This document shows positions 44,626 through 57,143 of a stretch of DNA of 64,000 nucleotides, in pieces (position 1 is the stretch's first letter; every line of letters starts with the position of its first letter). The notes under the pieces were generated by a model. That model was not told the origin of the DNA and did no database searches. It saw only the letters and a list, made by a program, of their open reading frames with translations. The DNA comes from Ridgeia piscesae. Its lineage: Eukaryota; Annelida; Polychaeta; Sabellida; Siboglinidae. The translations under genes were made by a program, and so were the position numbers. The stretch is taken from positions 501,525-565,524 of the forward strand of contig JAODUO010000148.1 of the NCBI GenBank assembly GCA_025642075.2, written 5' to 3'.

Positions 44626-45395
44626 GCTGAGCCGCTGCCGTGCTCTATCAATTTGCATCCTTGTGTTGATATTATTAGTAAGTTCTAGCCATCAAGCACA
44701 TTATAAATTATGAAATTTGTGTTTCACATTCACCCCTTGCCTGCTTGATGCTTATCGCCTACGACCGAAGCGGCGGATTCCTGCACTTTGTGTAACTTAT
44801 TCCCATTTGAGTGAAGACAAATTTCTTTGCCAAAATGTAGGATTAGGAAGTTCTACACAGCATGGGCGTCGATCGGTGGGGGACGAGGGGACCACTTCCC
44901 CCACTTTTCAGCCTGAGGGGACAGCATAGGAAATGTCCCCCCACTTTTTCAGTTCATAAAAACAAATTTACAGGCATATAGCGAGGCTGATCACTCCCCT
45001 CTTTTAAAAACCCTACACCGGTCTAGTAGTAAAATTAATATACGAGTTCAGATATAAACTTCCGACTACCCAGTGGAAAATTATTAGATAAATTACTTGG
45101 TTGGCCGCAACTAGATCTTAGTTCAGGACATATTCATCATGCCGGGCACTGTCAATTTGCACCTTTGTGTTGATATATTAATAGGCACTAGCCATCAAGC
45201 ACATTTTAGATTATAAATTTTTGTTTGTCCTGTCACCCCTTGGATTGCAGCCTGGTCGACCTGGTGGATACTTATATCGCCTACGGCGGTACCAGCGGAT
45301 TTCTGCACTTTGTGTAATTTGATCCCATTTCTTTGCCAAATGGTGGAATTGGGAAGTCCTACACAGGCACCCGTGTAACATTTGTATCGTGTCAC

Positions 45396-47935
45396 CACGG
45401 ACCATATATATGTGACCCAGCACAGCAAAATCAGGAATAAGTAGGAAAATCACTTTTTGAGTTAAAGGTACCATGTGAAAGGTAAATTTATGGGCTTTCC
45501 AACGGTACCAAACACAAATGTCTAGCTGTATTGGTCGCCAAGTTATTGTTTTATAAAGAGAAGGTGTACCAAGTCATTTTCTGAAAACCGATTCTGAGAA
45601 AAACAGCTTTAAAGTTTAATGAAGTATTTTAATACATTTGCAACATAAAGACAGCTCACAGGAATGTGAAATTTGGCACAGTTGTAGACCAACTCAATGT
45701 GCACAGTGTGGTAAAAATGTCACCTTTGCAGCTCTTATAGTTCCAGAGATATCCCTTAAGAACATTCTGCACCAAATCGGAAATCGACAGTAAAATGTTC
45801 ACAGAACTTAGCCATGTGTTATGTCTGTTTCTGACACAGCACGACACAATCACCACCTCTTTTGTCATTTTTTGATGTGCCAATGGCAGCAGCCACTTCA
45901 CGTGTTGGGCTGACTGTTGCAGCAGTGGACTGGTGCGGCTTCGGATGTGTCGGCTTTGCTCTGGACAGTTGATGTCCGCAGAATTCATTGATCTTGTCAA
46001 ATAAACACTATTGATGGATGCTGAGGCCTGAGGGTGGTGGTTCTGTAGGTAGAGCAGCAGGTGGGTAGACTGCTCACTCGCCTGTGCTGCAAATCGAACC
46101 GCTGTTTGTCATCGGATGGCTGCTTCCTGGCGAACACGACACTGGGTTCTTCAGACGTAAACCTGATACAAAACAAACATAATAGTCTTAACTTCCCATA
46201 TACAAAACATTTAATACTGCAAAAAGTTTATGTAATGACGGTCCATTATTTCAAACTGGAGATATGGACAGTTGATCATTAAATCAGAGGACATATACAT
46301 AGTGAGCCCAGCAGCTAGGTAAATAAGTAGGGTAACAGCATAATTGACGAATACCTTGGATCATTTAGAGTCAGCTCTGAATATTATAAACCTTCCATCC
46401 CATTCCTTAACTGCTCTAAATCAGTAAATGTCTTCTTTCTTATCTGTTGCCAATAATTACTCTCCTCCCCTAATAATAAAAAATATTCTACCTAATAAAT
46501 GTGATCATTAATTTCATGAAGATCTACGTACGATAATAACAAGCAGGTTTAAATAAGTTAAAAACATAATTCTAAATTAATTACAGTACTAGTTATCCCT
46601 AGTATATTACCGTACTTGTACATTACCAGTGACATTAATGTACGTATATACTATCACATAAAAACCACGGGTTTATGTGAGTCGTGGCATATCATTGTTA
46701 GAGAGCTCAATGTGACAATGAGTGAGGCTGAGCCTGTCACCACAGCAAAACAGTCAATAGAGCTAGTATAACTTACCCTCAGTCTGGCTGTTATCTCCTT
46801 TGCATTCGTTCGGGGTGTCAACAATTTCCCAATCCATGAATTGTTGACAGCAGGGTCCATCATCAAAACACCTGCAATCGCAGATGAATCCACGAATGTG
46901 TTCAAGTTGTTGGTCTAAATCTACGAGTACATTTTCAGCAGCGTTGGCGTTGCGATCCATGATCGAAGCTGTCAATGTCAGCTGTCACTTGGTATTAGTC
47001 TTCCTCGCCACTTTTGCACTCAGGGCCAAAACGACACTCCCTGCTTCACTGTTGTTGTCTGACACGTACGAATCCAGTAAACTCTTCATCCGATACGCGC
47101 CCAATAGTTGTGTCAAAGATTCGTTGTCAAACACTCCGCGCAGATTTTGCCATCGCGGCCATCACTGAGCGCTAGGTCGATTGATGTCTATATCACGCTG
47201 CTGTGCAACATCCATGCTATTGTTGAGCCTATCACTGCACATGTTAAAACCTATGTAACTAACAACTAAAACTACGGCATTGACAACTTAATAATAAATT
47301 AGAATTCGCAGAATTATATAAAAACGATGTCCGGTGCACCCGATGTCGAACGAAAACAAACATGGATTCGTGTGGGTTTTAAAGGTCAGCCGCCAATCAG
47401 CGGGGCGCATTATGTCACGTGATTTCGCCAACGTGCTCTTGTTTACGTTTTAGCTTCGTTTTCAAGCATTTTAATTGGCTTTATACTGACATGTGACAAA
47501 TTTCGCGCGTGGGAATACATCCCATAATAGTTCAGCTTCAAAACGATACCAATATGGCGGGGTAGGCAGGACGTACGGCGGACACGATACATCTGAATGA
47601 AGCACATTTTTCATTCTTCGTGCTCACTGAGATCGACATAGCTGTTCCAAATATCTCTTTTTAGCAATGTTATCACTCGTTTTATGATGTTACAACAGCA
47701 TAATAGTAATCTACGATAACTACATTAACTAAATTCACCTATATCTGAAAATCGACCCTTCCATCCAAAAATACCCATTCGCGCACTTTGAAGCTGATTT
47801 GCCAGCTTCGGCAATCCCGACTTATTCCTGATTTTGGTGTGCCGGGTCACATATATATATATATATAAATAGAACACACTTGTAGAACTATAGGGGAACT
47901 TAGTGCCACGGGCTTAAATGCACATAAGTCCGTGT
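45396..47935. mobile_element. 2.5-kb TIR element of unknown family inside composite element B
   Basis: TGTGACCCAGCACAGCAAAA TCAGGAATAAGT at 45411 is repeated in inverted form ending at 47851 (33-bp TIRs, about 31 matching). The wider insert starts CACGGAC at 45396, ends GTCCGTG(T) at about 47935, and is flanked by TGTCAC at 45390-45395 and 47936-47941. Copy A has one uninterrupted GTGTCACTCTATGAAT at this place, which confirms the insertion. Inside, the minus strand carries exon-like ORFs and, nearer its right side, AATATGGCGG (about 47552), a YY1-like site. No known transposase motif was seen. Confidence 0.7.
46770..46961 (-). CDS. Unrecognised exon-like ORF inside the 2.5-kb TIR element
   Basis: The minus strand reads MDRNANAAENVLVDLDQQLE, then HIRGFICDCRCFDDGPCCQQ and FMDWEIVDTPNECKG, and ends with a good GTAAGTT donor near 46775. 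The Cys pattern (C-x-C-x-C ... CC ... C) suggests a small metal-binding or disulphide module. An acceptor-like site at about 46164 could continue the frame for about 28 more codons. A further open segment (LTQLLGAYRMKSLLDSYVSD, about 47160-46985) lies upstream. I do not recognise the family; it may be the element's own gene or captured host exons. Confidence 0.35.
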
Positions 47936-48094
47936 TGTCACTCTATGAATTAAGCAAGCAGTTATGGGTCCAAAGTCTAGCCTCCAAATTTTCAGGGATT
48001 AGGGTGGGCCATGTCCCCTCTTCAAATATATGTTGCCAACATAACTATTTTAAATAGCATGACATAAAGGCCTTTGTTTATTTTAGAATTAGCA

Positions 48095-48145
<51 letters not shown>

Positions 48146-48243
48146 GATTATATATTATATACATACATAAAAATACCTACATATATGTATATATAAATTG
48201 GTCCCCCGTCCCCCCAACTTTTAAAACCGGATCGACGCCCCTG

Positions 48244-48680
<437 letters not shown>

Positions 48681-48713
48681 ATGCGTGCGTGTGTGCATGC
48701 TAACAATACTTAC

Positions 48714-49131
48714 TTGTTCCACCTTTCTAAGTACACGCAACAGATTTTCTCCTGCCAGTTTCTTCAAATCTGCCTGTGACCAGCCGCGCCTGGCCATCTC
48801 TGTGAAGAGATCGGGATATTTGGAGACGTCCTCCAGACCTCTCGGCACACTGGTAACACAGAACGATGTATCAGTGATTGAACATGTTTTACTATTTTAT
48901 TAGCGGCCCGCACACCGAGGAGACTCGCTCAAAGCGCGCTCAAGACGCATTTTCAGTGCGCCTTGAGCGTGTCTTGAGCGAGTCTGGAGCGTGTCTTGAG
49001 CGAGTCTGGAGCGAGTCTGGAGCGAGGCTCCGCAGTGTGCGGGCTACTTAAGAAGACACATACGTGGACACGTCTGAGTGCTAACAAATAGACAATATGA
49101 CATCAATGCCCACCCGTAACACACACACACA

Positions 49132-49170
<39 letters not shown>

Positions 49171-49560
49171 CACACACACACACACACACACACACACGCA
49201 TGTATAGTACACATATATCAACAAACACACACAGACGAGCGCATGGAAACACAGAAACTAAAACTACTTTCATATAGTAGCGTGTGGCTTATACTATGAA
49301 ATAAAATATACACTAGTACAATTAAGTTGTCTACATTAATCTTAATCACATTTGGAAGTTTGCGAACTTGTTTGTATATTATCTTCATTCCGACAATTTT
49401 ACTGAATTGGTAATGAAGGTAAGAGCAGCGTAAATGATGCCCGAGACACCTACATTATGCCTCCGTCGAAATCGCTTCCAATACCAACATGGTCAGGTCC
49501 AGTCAGATTTCTTATGTATTCAATATGATCTGAAACATAGCATAACACGTACTATAGTTT

Positions 49561-49616
<56 letters not shown>

Positions 49617-52600
49617 GTGCGTGCGTGCGTGTCGTATTCTGTATGTGTTTGCACGCTAATGCATGTGTACGCGCTAGTACACGTTTCAAACTATGCGTGT
49701 GCCCGCATGTGATGTACATGGATGCATACTAAATCAATATGTATTATTTACTCAAATGAGCAAACTAATTAACCAGCATACATAAAAATCTGCTTTCCTC
49801 GAGTACGAAGATTCTACCCACCTGCAACCTGAGCGAGAGTTACGTCCGATTGATTCTTTGGAGGACAGTTGATGAAATCGCCGTGGAAGTTGACCATGAT
49901 CACGCCTCCCTTGTCCGCCTACTGACATAAAGAACGTTAGGCCCCGAACACGTAGCGCCTCCGTCACATGAGTCTATTACAAACGTTTATTACCAGAATA
50001 GTTTAACGTAGTATCCCGAGTAGGCCTACTGTGGTAGTGGTAGAGTCACAGCTACCCAACCAGCCACCAGAAACACCACAGTGCGTATGTAGATTATATA
50101 TTATAACAATATTGAAGAAGGCAATACTATTTGGGGTGACGTTAGACTTTGGGATTAACATGTGAAAACATTGCCTTTTGTTCAAGCCAAATTCATCGAA
50201 TCGTATAGGTTAGTACAAACAAATCGCTTAAGAAATGTGTTTTACCCACGTAGCCGTTGCAGCTTTATCAGGGATAATAAAGAACACAGCGACAGAGACT
50301 TTACATGTTAAGTTGGCTGCTTTCGCCTGTTTATCGGGCTTACTCTACTTCGTACGCTGGTTGATGTTGTGTGTGCGCACACATGTGGGGTGTGTGTGAG
50401 CACACATGTGGGGTGTGTGTGAGCACACATGTGGGGTGTGTGTGAGCACACATGTGGGGTGTGTGTGAGCACACATGTGGGGTGTGTGTGAGCACACATG
50501 TGGGGTGTGTGTGAGCACACATGTGGGGTGTGTGTGAGCACACATGTGGGGTGTGTGTGAGCACACATGTGGGGTGTGTGTGAGCACACATGTGGGGTGT
50601 GTGTGCGCACACATGTGGGGTGTGTGTGGCACACATGTGGGTGTGTGTGCGCACACATGTGGGGTGTGTGTGGCACACATGTGGGGTGTGTGTGAGCACA
50701 CATGTGGGGTGTGTGTGCGCACACATGTGGGGTGTGTGTGCGCACACATGTGGGGTGTGTGTGCGCACACATGTGGGTGTGTGTGGCACACATGTGGGTG
50801 TGTGTGCGCACACATGTGGGGTGTGTGTGCGCACACATGTGGGGTGTGTGTGCGCACACATGTGGGGTGTGTGTGCGCACACATGTGGGGATGTGTGTGC
50901 GCACACATGTGGGGTGTGTGTGCGCACACATGTGGGGTGTGTGTGAGCACACATGTGGGATGTGTGTGCGCACACATGTGGGGTGTGTGTGCGCACACAT
51001 GTGGGGTGTGTGTGCGCACACATGTGGGGTGTGTGTGCGCAACATGTGGGGTTGTGTGCTGCGACACATGTGGGGTGTGTGTGCGCACACATGTGGGGTG
51101 TGTGTGCGCACACATGTGGGGTGTGTGTGCGCACACATGTGGGGTGTGTGTGCGCACATGTGGGGTGTGTGTGCGCACACATGTGGTGTGTGTGTGCGCA
51201 CATGTGGGGTATGTGGGTGTGGATACGAATGGCAGAGGTATGGAGCTGGACACGAGATCTTCTTTTATTGTAAAATGTAAAATTTTAGCTTAACAATAAT
51301 ATTTGAAATTGATCATTTATCATTGAAAGGATATTTTCGATATTATTTATTTTATGTATTAATTATTATTATTGTATCTCATTGTATTATATTATGTTGT
51401 GTTGTGTTGTGTTGTGTTGTGTTGTGTTGTGTTGTGTTGTGTGTGGTGTGGTGTGTGTGTTGTGTTGTGTTGTGTTGTGTTGTGTTGTGTTGTGTTGTGT
51501 TGTGTTGTGTTGTGTTGTGTTGTGTTGTGTTGTGTTGTGTTGTGTTGTGTTGTGTTTATGTATTGTGTGATTCAAACATCAAGACACATTCAGATTTGAC
51601 ATAAAATGTGTATGTCGAAATGGCAAATAAAGCTATCTGTTAAAATAGCTACAGTACGTTATACAGAATAGTATATTCTGGAAGTGTCACAGGGCGTAGT
51701 TACCGTTGCTCGCAAGATGTCGTCAGGGACATTGCGGTAGTTGTGACAGAGCGCCCACGCCGACGAGTGACTGAAGAAGACAGGAGCATCTGATGTTGCC
51801 AGCGCATCCCGCATCGTGTCGACGGACACGTGAGCCAGGTCGACCATCATGCCCAGGCGGTTCATCTCCCTTACCACCTCCTGGGGGACAGACACATATA
51901 TTATTTCCGAGATGATGGCAAATAAATATAGTCGTCTGGAGATTATCCCCTATTTATAAATGTGTCATGGAACAATAATTAGTTACCTCTCCAGTATGTC
52001 GCAGTTTGCCTACGCCACAATAAACAATTTCGTTTGTCAAGCTTTACCATGACGACAATGTTGATAATATAAAAATATGCAAAGGATTATATTACTGCTG
52101 CAGCTTAATTTGTCATCTGTCAGATATTCTTTAATTAAGTTGTCACTTTAGCATCTTGCTTTTTGTCACAAAGAATTTGTTTGTCAATTCATCTAACTAC
52201 TCTATGAAACATATATGGGTTTCCATTTTATTTTATAATGGCTTGATGGAGGTTTTGCACTCGATTACTTGATGGGTAGGCCAACAAGTTATCAAAGCAA
52301 AACAAGATACTTTGATGGAATATCATTTGACACTGGCTCTGCGTCGTTGCCTGTTTGGAATATAGTCCAGTGACTGTGTTGGAAGGAATCCCCGATTGCG
52401 ACATAGGAATCTGGTGAGCAGTTTCCATGTTGATTTGTTCACAAAGAATATTGTGGATTTTTTTGACAGTTTACTTTTGCACATATTTTTAGTCAACAAT
52501 TTGGAATACACTATGCGTTCCTAGATACAAAACAATAATTCTTACATGCGGAGAATGCCAATCTTTTGAAGAGATGAGTATGGTCAACAATTTAACATGA

Positions 52601-55600
52601 CATGAAAAATCACGGAAGATGGCAAAGGCGGAAAGGCTAGAACTACTTAGGTCATTGATGTAGATCTATTTCATATTAAACATTGGATGATGTGAGAAAT
52701 AAAGCAATGGATGCACAAACCTTCCCAAAGCCGCTAAGTCCACGAAAACGTGTGGAATTTAAGCGATCCAATACGTTACTTCCAGCCCTGAAAACACGAA
52801 TATTACATGACCAGTTCCATTGCAATAACCCGTCAAGTGGTGTCAAAAATGGTTGCCGAACGTGTGCGTTTAGACGTACATTCTCTTGAAAGCATGTTAG
52901 GACTTTTAGATGATTTTATGACAACAAACAAAGAATTTTGTTTTTGAATTGACACATGTATATTTGATTATATAGGAACTGTCATTCCGCAGCAGTAACG
53001 CACTCCACACGTTGTTGGCAAAGCTTGACGGAGGTCACGCAAATGTGCTGTTACAAAGTAAGCAACACATGAGTACTGTAGTAAACCTCGCATAAGTTGA
53101 ACATGCCCAAGTCGGTTCTTCATTAAACTAGGACAAACTTACAAGGAACCAGATTAACTAAAAACTTGAAAGTTGAAACGGCTATTGAAACAAAACAAAT
53201 ACGATGTAATCCAGACTGCCACAATAACGTACAGCCAATGCCTCGGCTTCGCCATGTTGCACGTGTTGGTGGTTTACGCCATTGTGGTTTAAGCTCGGCA
53301 ACAGTTAGACCGAGGAGTTAACAGACAAGTGCGAGGCTACAAAACAACACGACTGACTTCTACTATCAATAATAATGTTTTAACTCTGGGTAGTCGTACA
53401 CTGTAACTACACGTATTCTACTATTGTGTTTACAAATGCAACTTTGTTCAAGTAATGTTCAAAAACTATAATTATTGTAGATCTTTGTGACTCCAGTTAT
53501 ATATGTACTACTCTACTATCACTACAGTGGTATATATACTTTATCAAATTGGTATACATGTCAACTGAATCAATAAATACAATATATGTTTATGTTCATT
53601 ACGATTAGCACACCTCCACACCACCCCACACTTTCTCACGTCACACTTTCTCACGTCAAACATTTCCAAATAAACGTATGAGATAGACATCTTGTATATA
53701 GAATGACATTACTTTTCAGCATGCATTTATGGTGGCTGCTATGACAGCGACATTATTGTCTTAATAGGAACTACCTATCCCAGTTTGTTAAAGTTGATTG
53801 GTTGTGTTTTTAGTACAACAATAATTACTATAAGTACAATTGTTTGTATGTATTGCGGTCTACCATATAGGCTAATACTAGTAGGTGAACGTGACATAAT
53901 ATATGTATGTATGCTTGTGTAAATGTACTAACGAAATGGATGTACTTTCAACAAATCCTTTGGGGTCAAAAAAAATTATGGTTATGGTTATGATTGTAAC
54001 AACATACTTTTGCACATATTTCTATTAAAAACGTTATAATACACTGTGCCTTCCTAGAAATAGAACACCGAGTGCCAGTTCATCAATAATTCTCCCATGC
54101 GTCAATGTCATCACATGGCGGACTTTTTTTTAAACAAATTAATGTCATTGATGTCATCACTTGACGGAGTTTGTTAGGCAACCAGGTCACGGGATAACTA
54201 ACTGTTAGGTCAATTCGGTCAGTGTTCGATCAAGGTTGATTAGAATACAATTAAAATTATGTTGTTTATAATATTTAAATGTAAACATGTCCAATGGATA
54301 TTACTCATTACTCAAGTACTCATGTTAGACATTAATCATATTTAAACATCGAATTCATTACCATGGCGGGTCACAGTTATGGGTCAAGGTCATGTAGCGG
54401 ACGCCGAGGTCATAATACATGCGCAGTACGCCCAGACTGCTGTCTATTGAGTGGCCTCCTTCCACGCCAATTAAACTCCCGATTTTGCCTTCGTTGAATG
54501 TATCAATGATTCCTGTAACAAAATCGTCGATGACACTGTAATTCATTAAAAATGAAACAAAACTGGTAGTCAAAGTGATCTACGTAAGAAATTGTTATCC
54601 AAATGTGTTAATGTGTTCTCCATTGTTTCAGCAAACATTGACTGCTTACTTCGAAAAATGTGTTTTTATCCTTTTTTGAAAACGCAAACTTATTTGTTTT
54701 AGTGTTTATAACTATGTATTATTTTAGTTATTACGTATTTTTTATTTATCTATTTACTATTCTTTTAAGTTTTGATCTGCTCAATGGGTGGTGGCTGCCT
54801 AATATGAAGACGACTATTGGGATTGTCAATTGTTCTACACTTATCATACTTCTTTGACAGTAGTGCTTCGCGTATAAATAAATCAGTAGGCAGTCACATT
54901 AAACAGTCATACCTTTAGCAGATGTCACCAGCTTCAATGTGTCCGGGTATTTATTGACGAGTCTCTTGATGACGTCAAGTTGTTCAAAACTTTGTCGAAC
55001 GGCCGTCTTATGTTGCAATTCGCACGGAACGTACACTACCCAGAACTATGACGACAAAGCAGACATCCAATAAGTAGCGACATTACGATGGCGACTGCAG
55101 AACACAAGTCAGCAAAATTTCTTTATTGATTTATAGATCCATGGTTATGTCAAGCCACAAGGGATTCTCGTGAGAATCGTTATGGTCACGAAAGATTCTT
55201 TCGTCAAGTCCGAGATCCTCAATAGGCCGAAAATCTCAAAACACTAAGCAGGTTTCTGGTAGAATTTGCTCCACATAAACATGTTTGGAACCACTTGCCC
55301 AACAGGGTCAAGCGTTATTCGCATTAGAGAATAATTTGCAACGAAAGACAAACGGCTTTGTTTACAAAGCAACTATGAACGGAACTGAACGTCCGCTTGT
55401 GTTTGCTCTTCACATCAGTCTTGTTTACTGTACTTATGGGGGTCTATCCATACTTGCCTGAGCTCCAAGTAAACCTTTCTTCAGTCTAGGTATATCTGTG
55501 CTCGAGTCAAACCACAAGTCTCTGACATCTTTGTCGAAGTCAAAGTGTTCGATTGAATTGTTGAAACGTTTTAGCAATTGCCACGGCAGGTCATTGTGAC

Positions 55601-55747
55601 TGTTGAAATGAAGATACATCATTATTATATCAAACATAATTGTCGAGAATTCAAACACGGAATCAAATAATCATGCCGGAACACAGATTAGCAAGCTAAC
55701 TCGCGCAAACGAACGCAACCGAAAGCAGGCACGCAGACACCGCACAC

Positions 55748-55789
<42 letters not shown>

Positions 55790-55794
55790 TCACA

Positions 55795-55828
<34 letters not shown>

Positions 55829-56059
55829 AGCACACATGCACACATGCACACATGCACACATGCACACATACACACATACACACATACAACACACATACAC
55901 ACATACACACATACACACATACACACATACACACATACAACACACATACACACATACACACACACACACACAACACACATACACACATACACACATACAC
56001 ACATACACACATACACATATACACACACACACACACACACCACACACGCACACACACAG

Positions 56060-56108
<49 letters not shown>

Positions 56109-56157
56109 CACATATACACATATACATACATAGCACACATACACACATATACACGCA

Positions 56158-56243
<86 letters not shown>

Positions 56244-57143
56244 AACACGAGCACGCACGCGCACACTTGAAGATTAGAACAACATTCAAAAATCGAAGTA
56301 ACCCGAAATAAGTCAACAGCAAAGGCTTTGTCACTGTACGTTCACATGCAAAAACAAACATTATTATTATATTGACATACTAGATAATACAATAATGCGA
56401 TACCGTGACACCGGCAGACACATCCTGCAACATCCTGCCATATGTAGGCCTACATTCCGATGACGCCTACATGATTATTCCCACACATTTTTAAAGTATT
56501 GGTATTTTAACTGTTCTGGTAACGATTCTATTAATAAATATCATATATCAAGGTAATCAAATAGTTCGTTGTTGACATGAATGAGCAAAAACGTAACTGA
56601 CAGAGGTTACGCCAACATACAGCAAATGTTACACCAAAATACACATTTAGTTGCGTGGATCCAGAACGATACCGATTGCAATGTTCTATGAAATGTGTGC
56701 TTTGGCTATTGAATATCATGACAGCTAATGGGAACTTTTCACCAAGACAAGTTTTCGATTTCAACATATTACGCCTAAGTGTTCCTACCTATATTAAATA
56801 ATGGTGCGGTTAAATAGCATATAGATTATTAGCAAAATGTTATTATATTACAAAGAAAATGTAGGAACCCCTGCCACTGCTAACTATCGTGAATACTGGT
56901 GTTTTATGTTTGCATTTAGCGCCATTATTATCCGACATATACCCACCCGTCTATGAGAGGCACGGACATGAGCACCGTCTTCGCCACATCGGCCGGGCGG
57001 TCGGAAGCGGGTGCCCTGGAGTGTAGGACGTATCTGCCCATGAACACGCCAACAGCCGCCGCTGCAACCAGGCCGACGACAGCTGCTGCCGCGAGGGCGA
57101 CCTCCTTCCAGCGGGAAGAGCCACCGGAGAATGTCAGCACCAT
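48714..57143 (-). CDS. DPEP: Membrane dipeptidase (renal dipeptidase family, M19), 9 coding exons, last exon not found
   Basis: Exons, in transcription order: 57143-56947, 55599-55458, 55045-54913, 54512-54362, 52787-52721, 51880-51704, 49918-49822, 49529-49454, 48849-48714. All phases agree (392 residues so far). The N-terminus has a strong hydrophobic segment (about residues 15-38, rich in Ala and Val). Zinc-site and substrate motifs: IDGHNDLPW (His 67, Asp 69), GVEGGHS (bridging Glu 175), THNC (His 202), FFSHSSAW (His 268) and GSDFDGG (Asp 341). [14 protein letters not shown] and [15 protein letters not shown] mark the C-terminal helices. The family is zinc-dependent, extracellular and usually GPI-anchored, and hydrolyses dipeptides, leukotriene D4 and glutathione breakdown products. 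The last exon, with stop and any GPI signal, should lie below 48714; I could not identify it. Intron 2 starts with GC instead of GT. Confidence 0.9.
48901..49049. mobile_element. ~147-bp TIR element built of short repeats, in a DPEP intron
   Basis: AGCGGCCCGCACAC at the left end and GTGTGCGGGCTACT at the right end are inverted copies. The inside is made of GAGCGAGTCTGGAGCG and GAGCGTGTCTTGAGCG-type repeats, partly in opposite orientation (CGCTCAAGACGC). GC content is much higher than in the surrounding intron. TTA and TAA flank it. Confidence 0.6.
49119..49200. repeat. (CA)n-(CACG)n-(CA)n microsatellite
   Basis: CA dinucleotides flank a block of GCAC tetranucleotides at about 49132-49170. 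It lies in a DPEP intron. Confidence 0.9.
49565..49625. repeat. (TG)n microsatellite in a DPEP intron
   Basis: About 47 bp of TG (49566-49613) followed by a short GTGCGTGCG tract. Simple repeat only. Confidence 0.9.
50375..51215. repeat. 23-bp minisatellite, about 36 units
   Basis: The unit contains CACACATGTGGGGTGTGTGT plus GAG or GCG. The first ~10 units (to about 50590) carry the GAG form; most later units carry GCG, with some shortened units (lacking GC, or one G of the GGGG run) between 50620 and 50800. Each unit holds the palindrome CACATGTG; GCG units also hold GTGTGCGCACAC. All three frames are open on both strands, which is a repeat artefact. It lies in a DPEP intron. Confidence 0.95.
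51390..51556. repeat. (TTGTG)n pentanucleotide microsatellite
   Basis: TTGTG repeats about 30 times with one GTGTGGTGTGGTGTGTGTG interruption at about 51440-51458. Confidence 0.95.
52800..54361. other. DPEP intron without recognised content
   Basis: Intron between exons 54362-54512 and 52721-52787. AT-rich, no clear repeat family. TATATGTA-type tracts and a repeated CTTTCTCACGTCA (about 53630-53657) were seen. Confidence 0.4.
55745..56245. repeat. CA-rich compound microsatellite in DPEP intron 1
   Basis: (CA)n, (ACACAT)n-like blocks (about 55835-56020), (TA)n (about 56070-56107) and another (CA)n (about 56158-56240). Confidence 0.95.

Larger units (their letters stand above)
43481..48243. 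mobile_element. hAT-like composite element, copy B, interrupted by two nested insertions
   Basis: The left end is CACGGGCGTCGATCGGTG. The right end, read inward, is CAGGGGCGTCGATCCGG. The same 8-mer CGTGCGTG flanks it (43473-43480 and 48244-48251). This fits an 8-bp target duplication, although the target is a TGCG microsatellite, so the match is less telling. The CGATC head module occurs three times (43481, about 43842, about 44868). The order of blocks matches copy A (3605-5272), including GGGTCCAAAGT, GGGTGGGCCATG and AAGGCCTTTGTTTATTTTAG. Removing the insertions at 44104-44625 and 45396-47935 leaves about 1.7 kb, the size of copy A. Confidence 0.75.

Noticed and set aside
46024..46100. 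tRNA-like string (GTAGGTAGAGCAGCAGGTGG)
   Set aside because: A-box and B-box-like strings are in conflicting orientation, and it lies inside the 2.5-kb TIR element.
50308..51293. Open frames of ~250-300 codons on both strands
   Set aside because: The 23-bp minisatellite keeps all frames open; there is no start context, splice context or family similarity.
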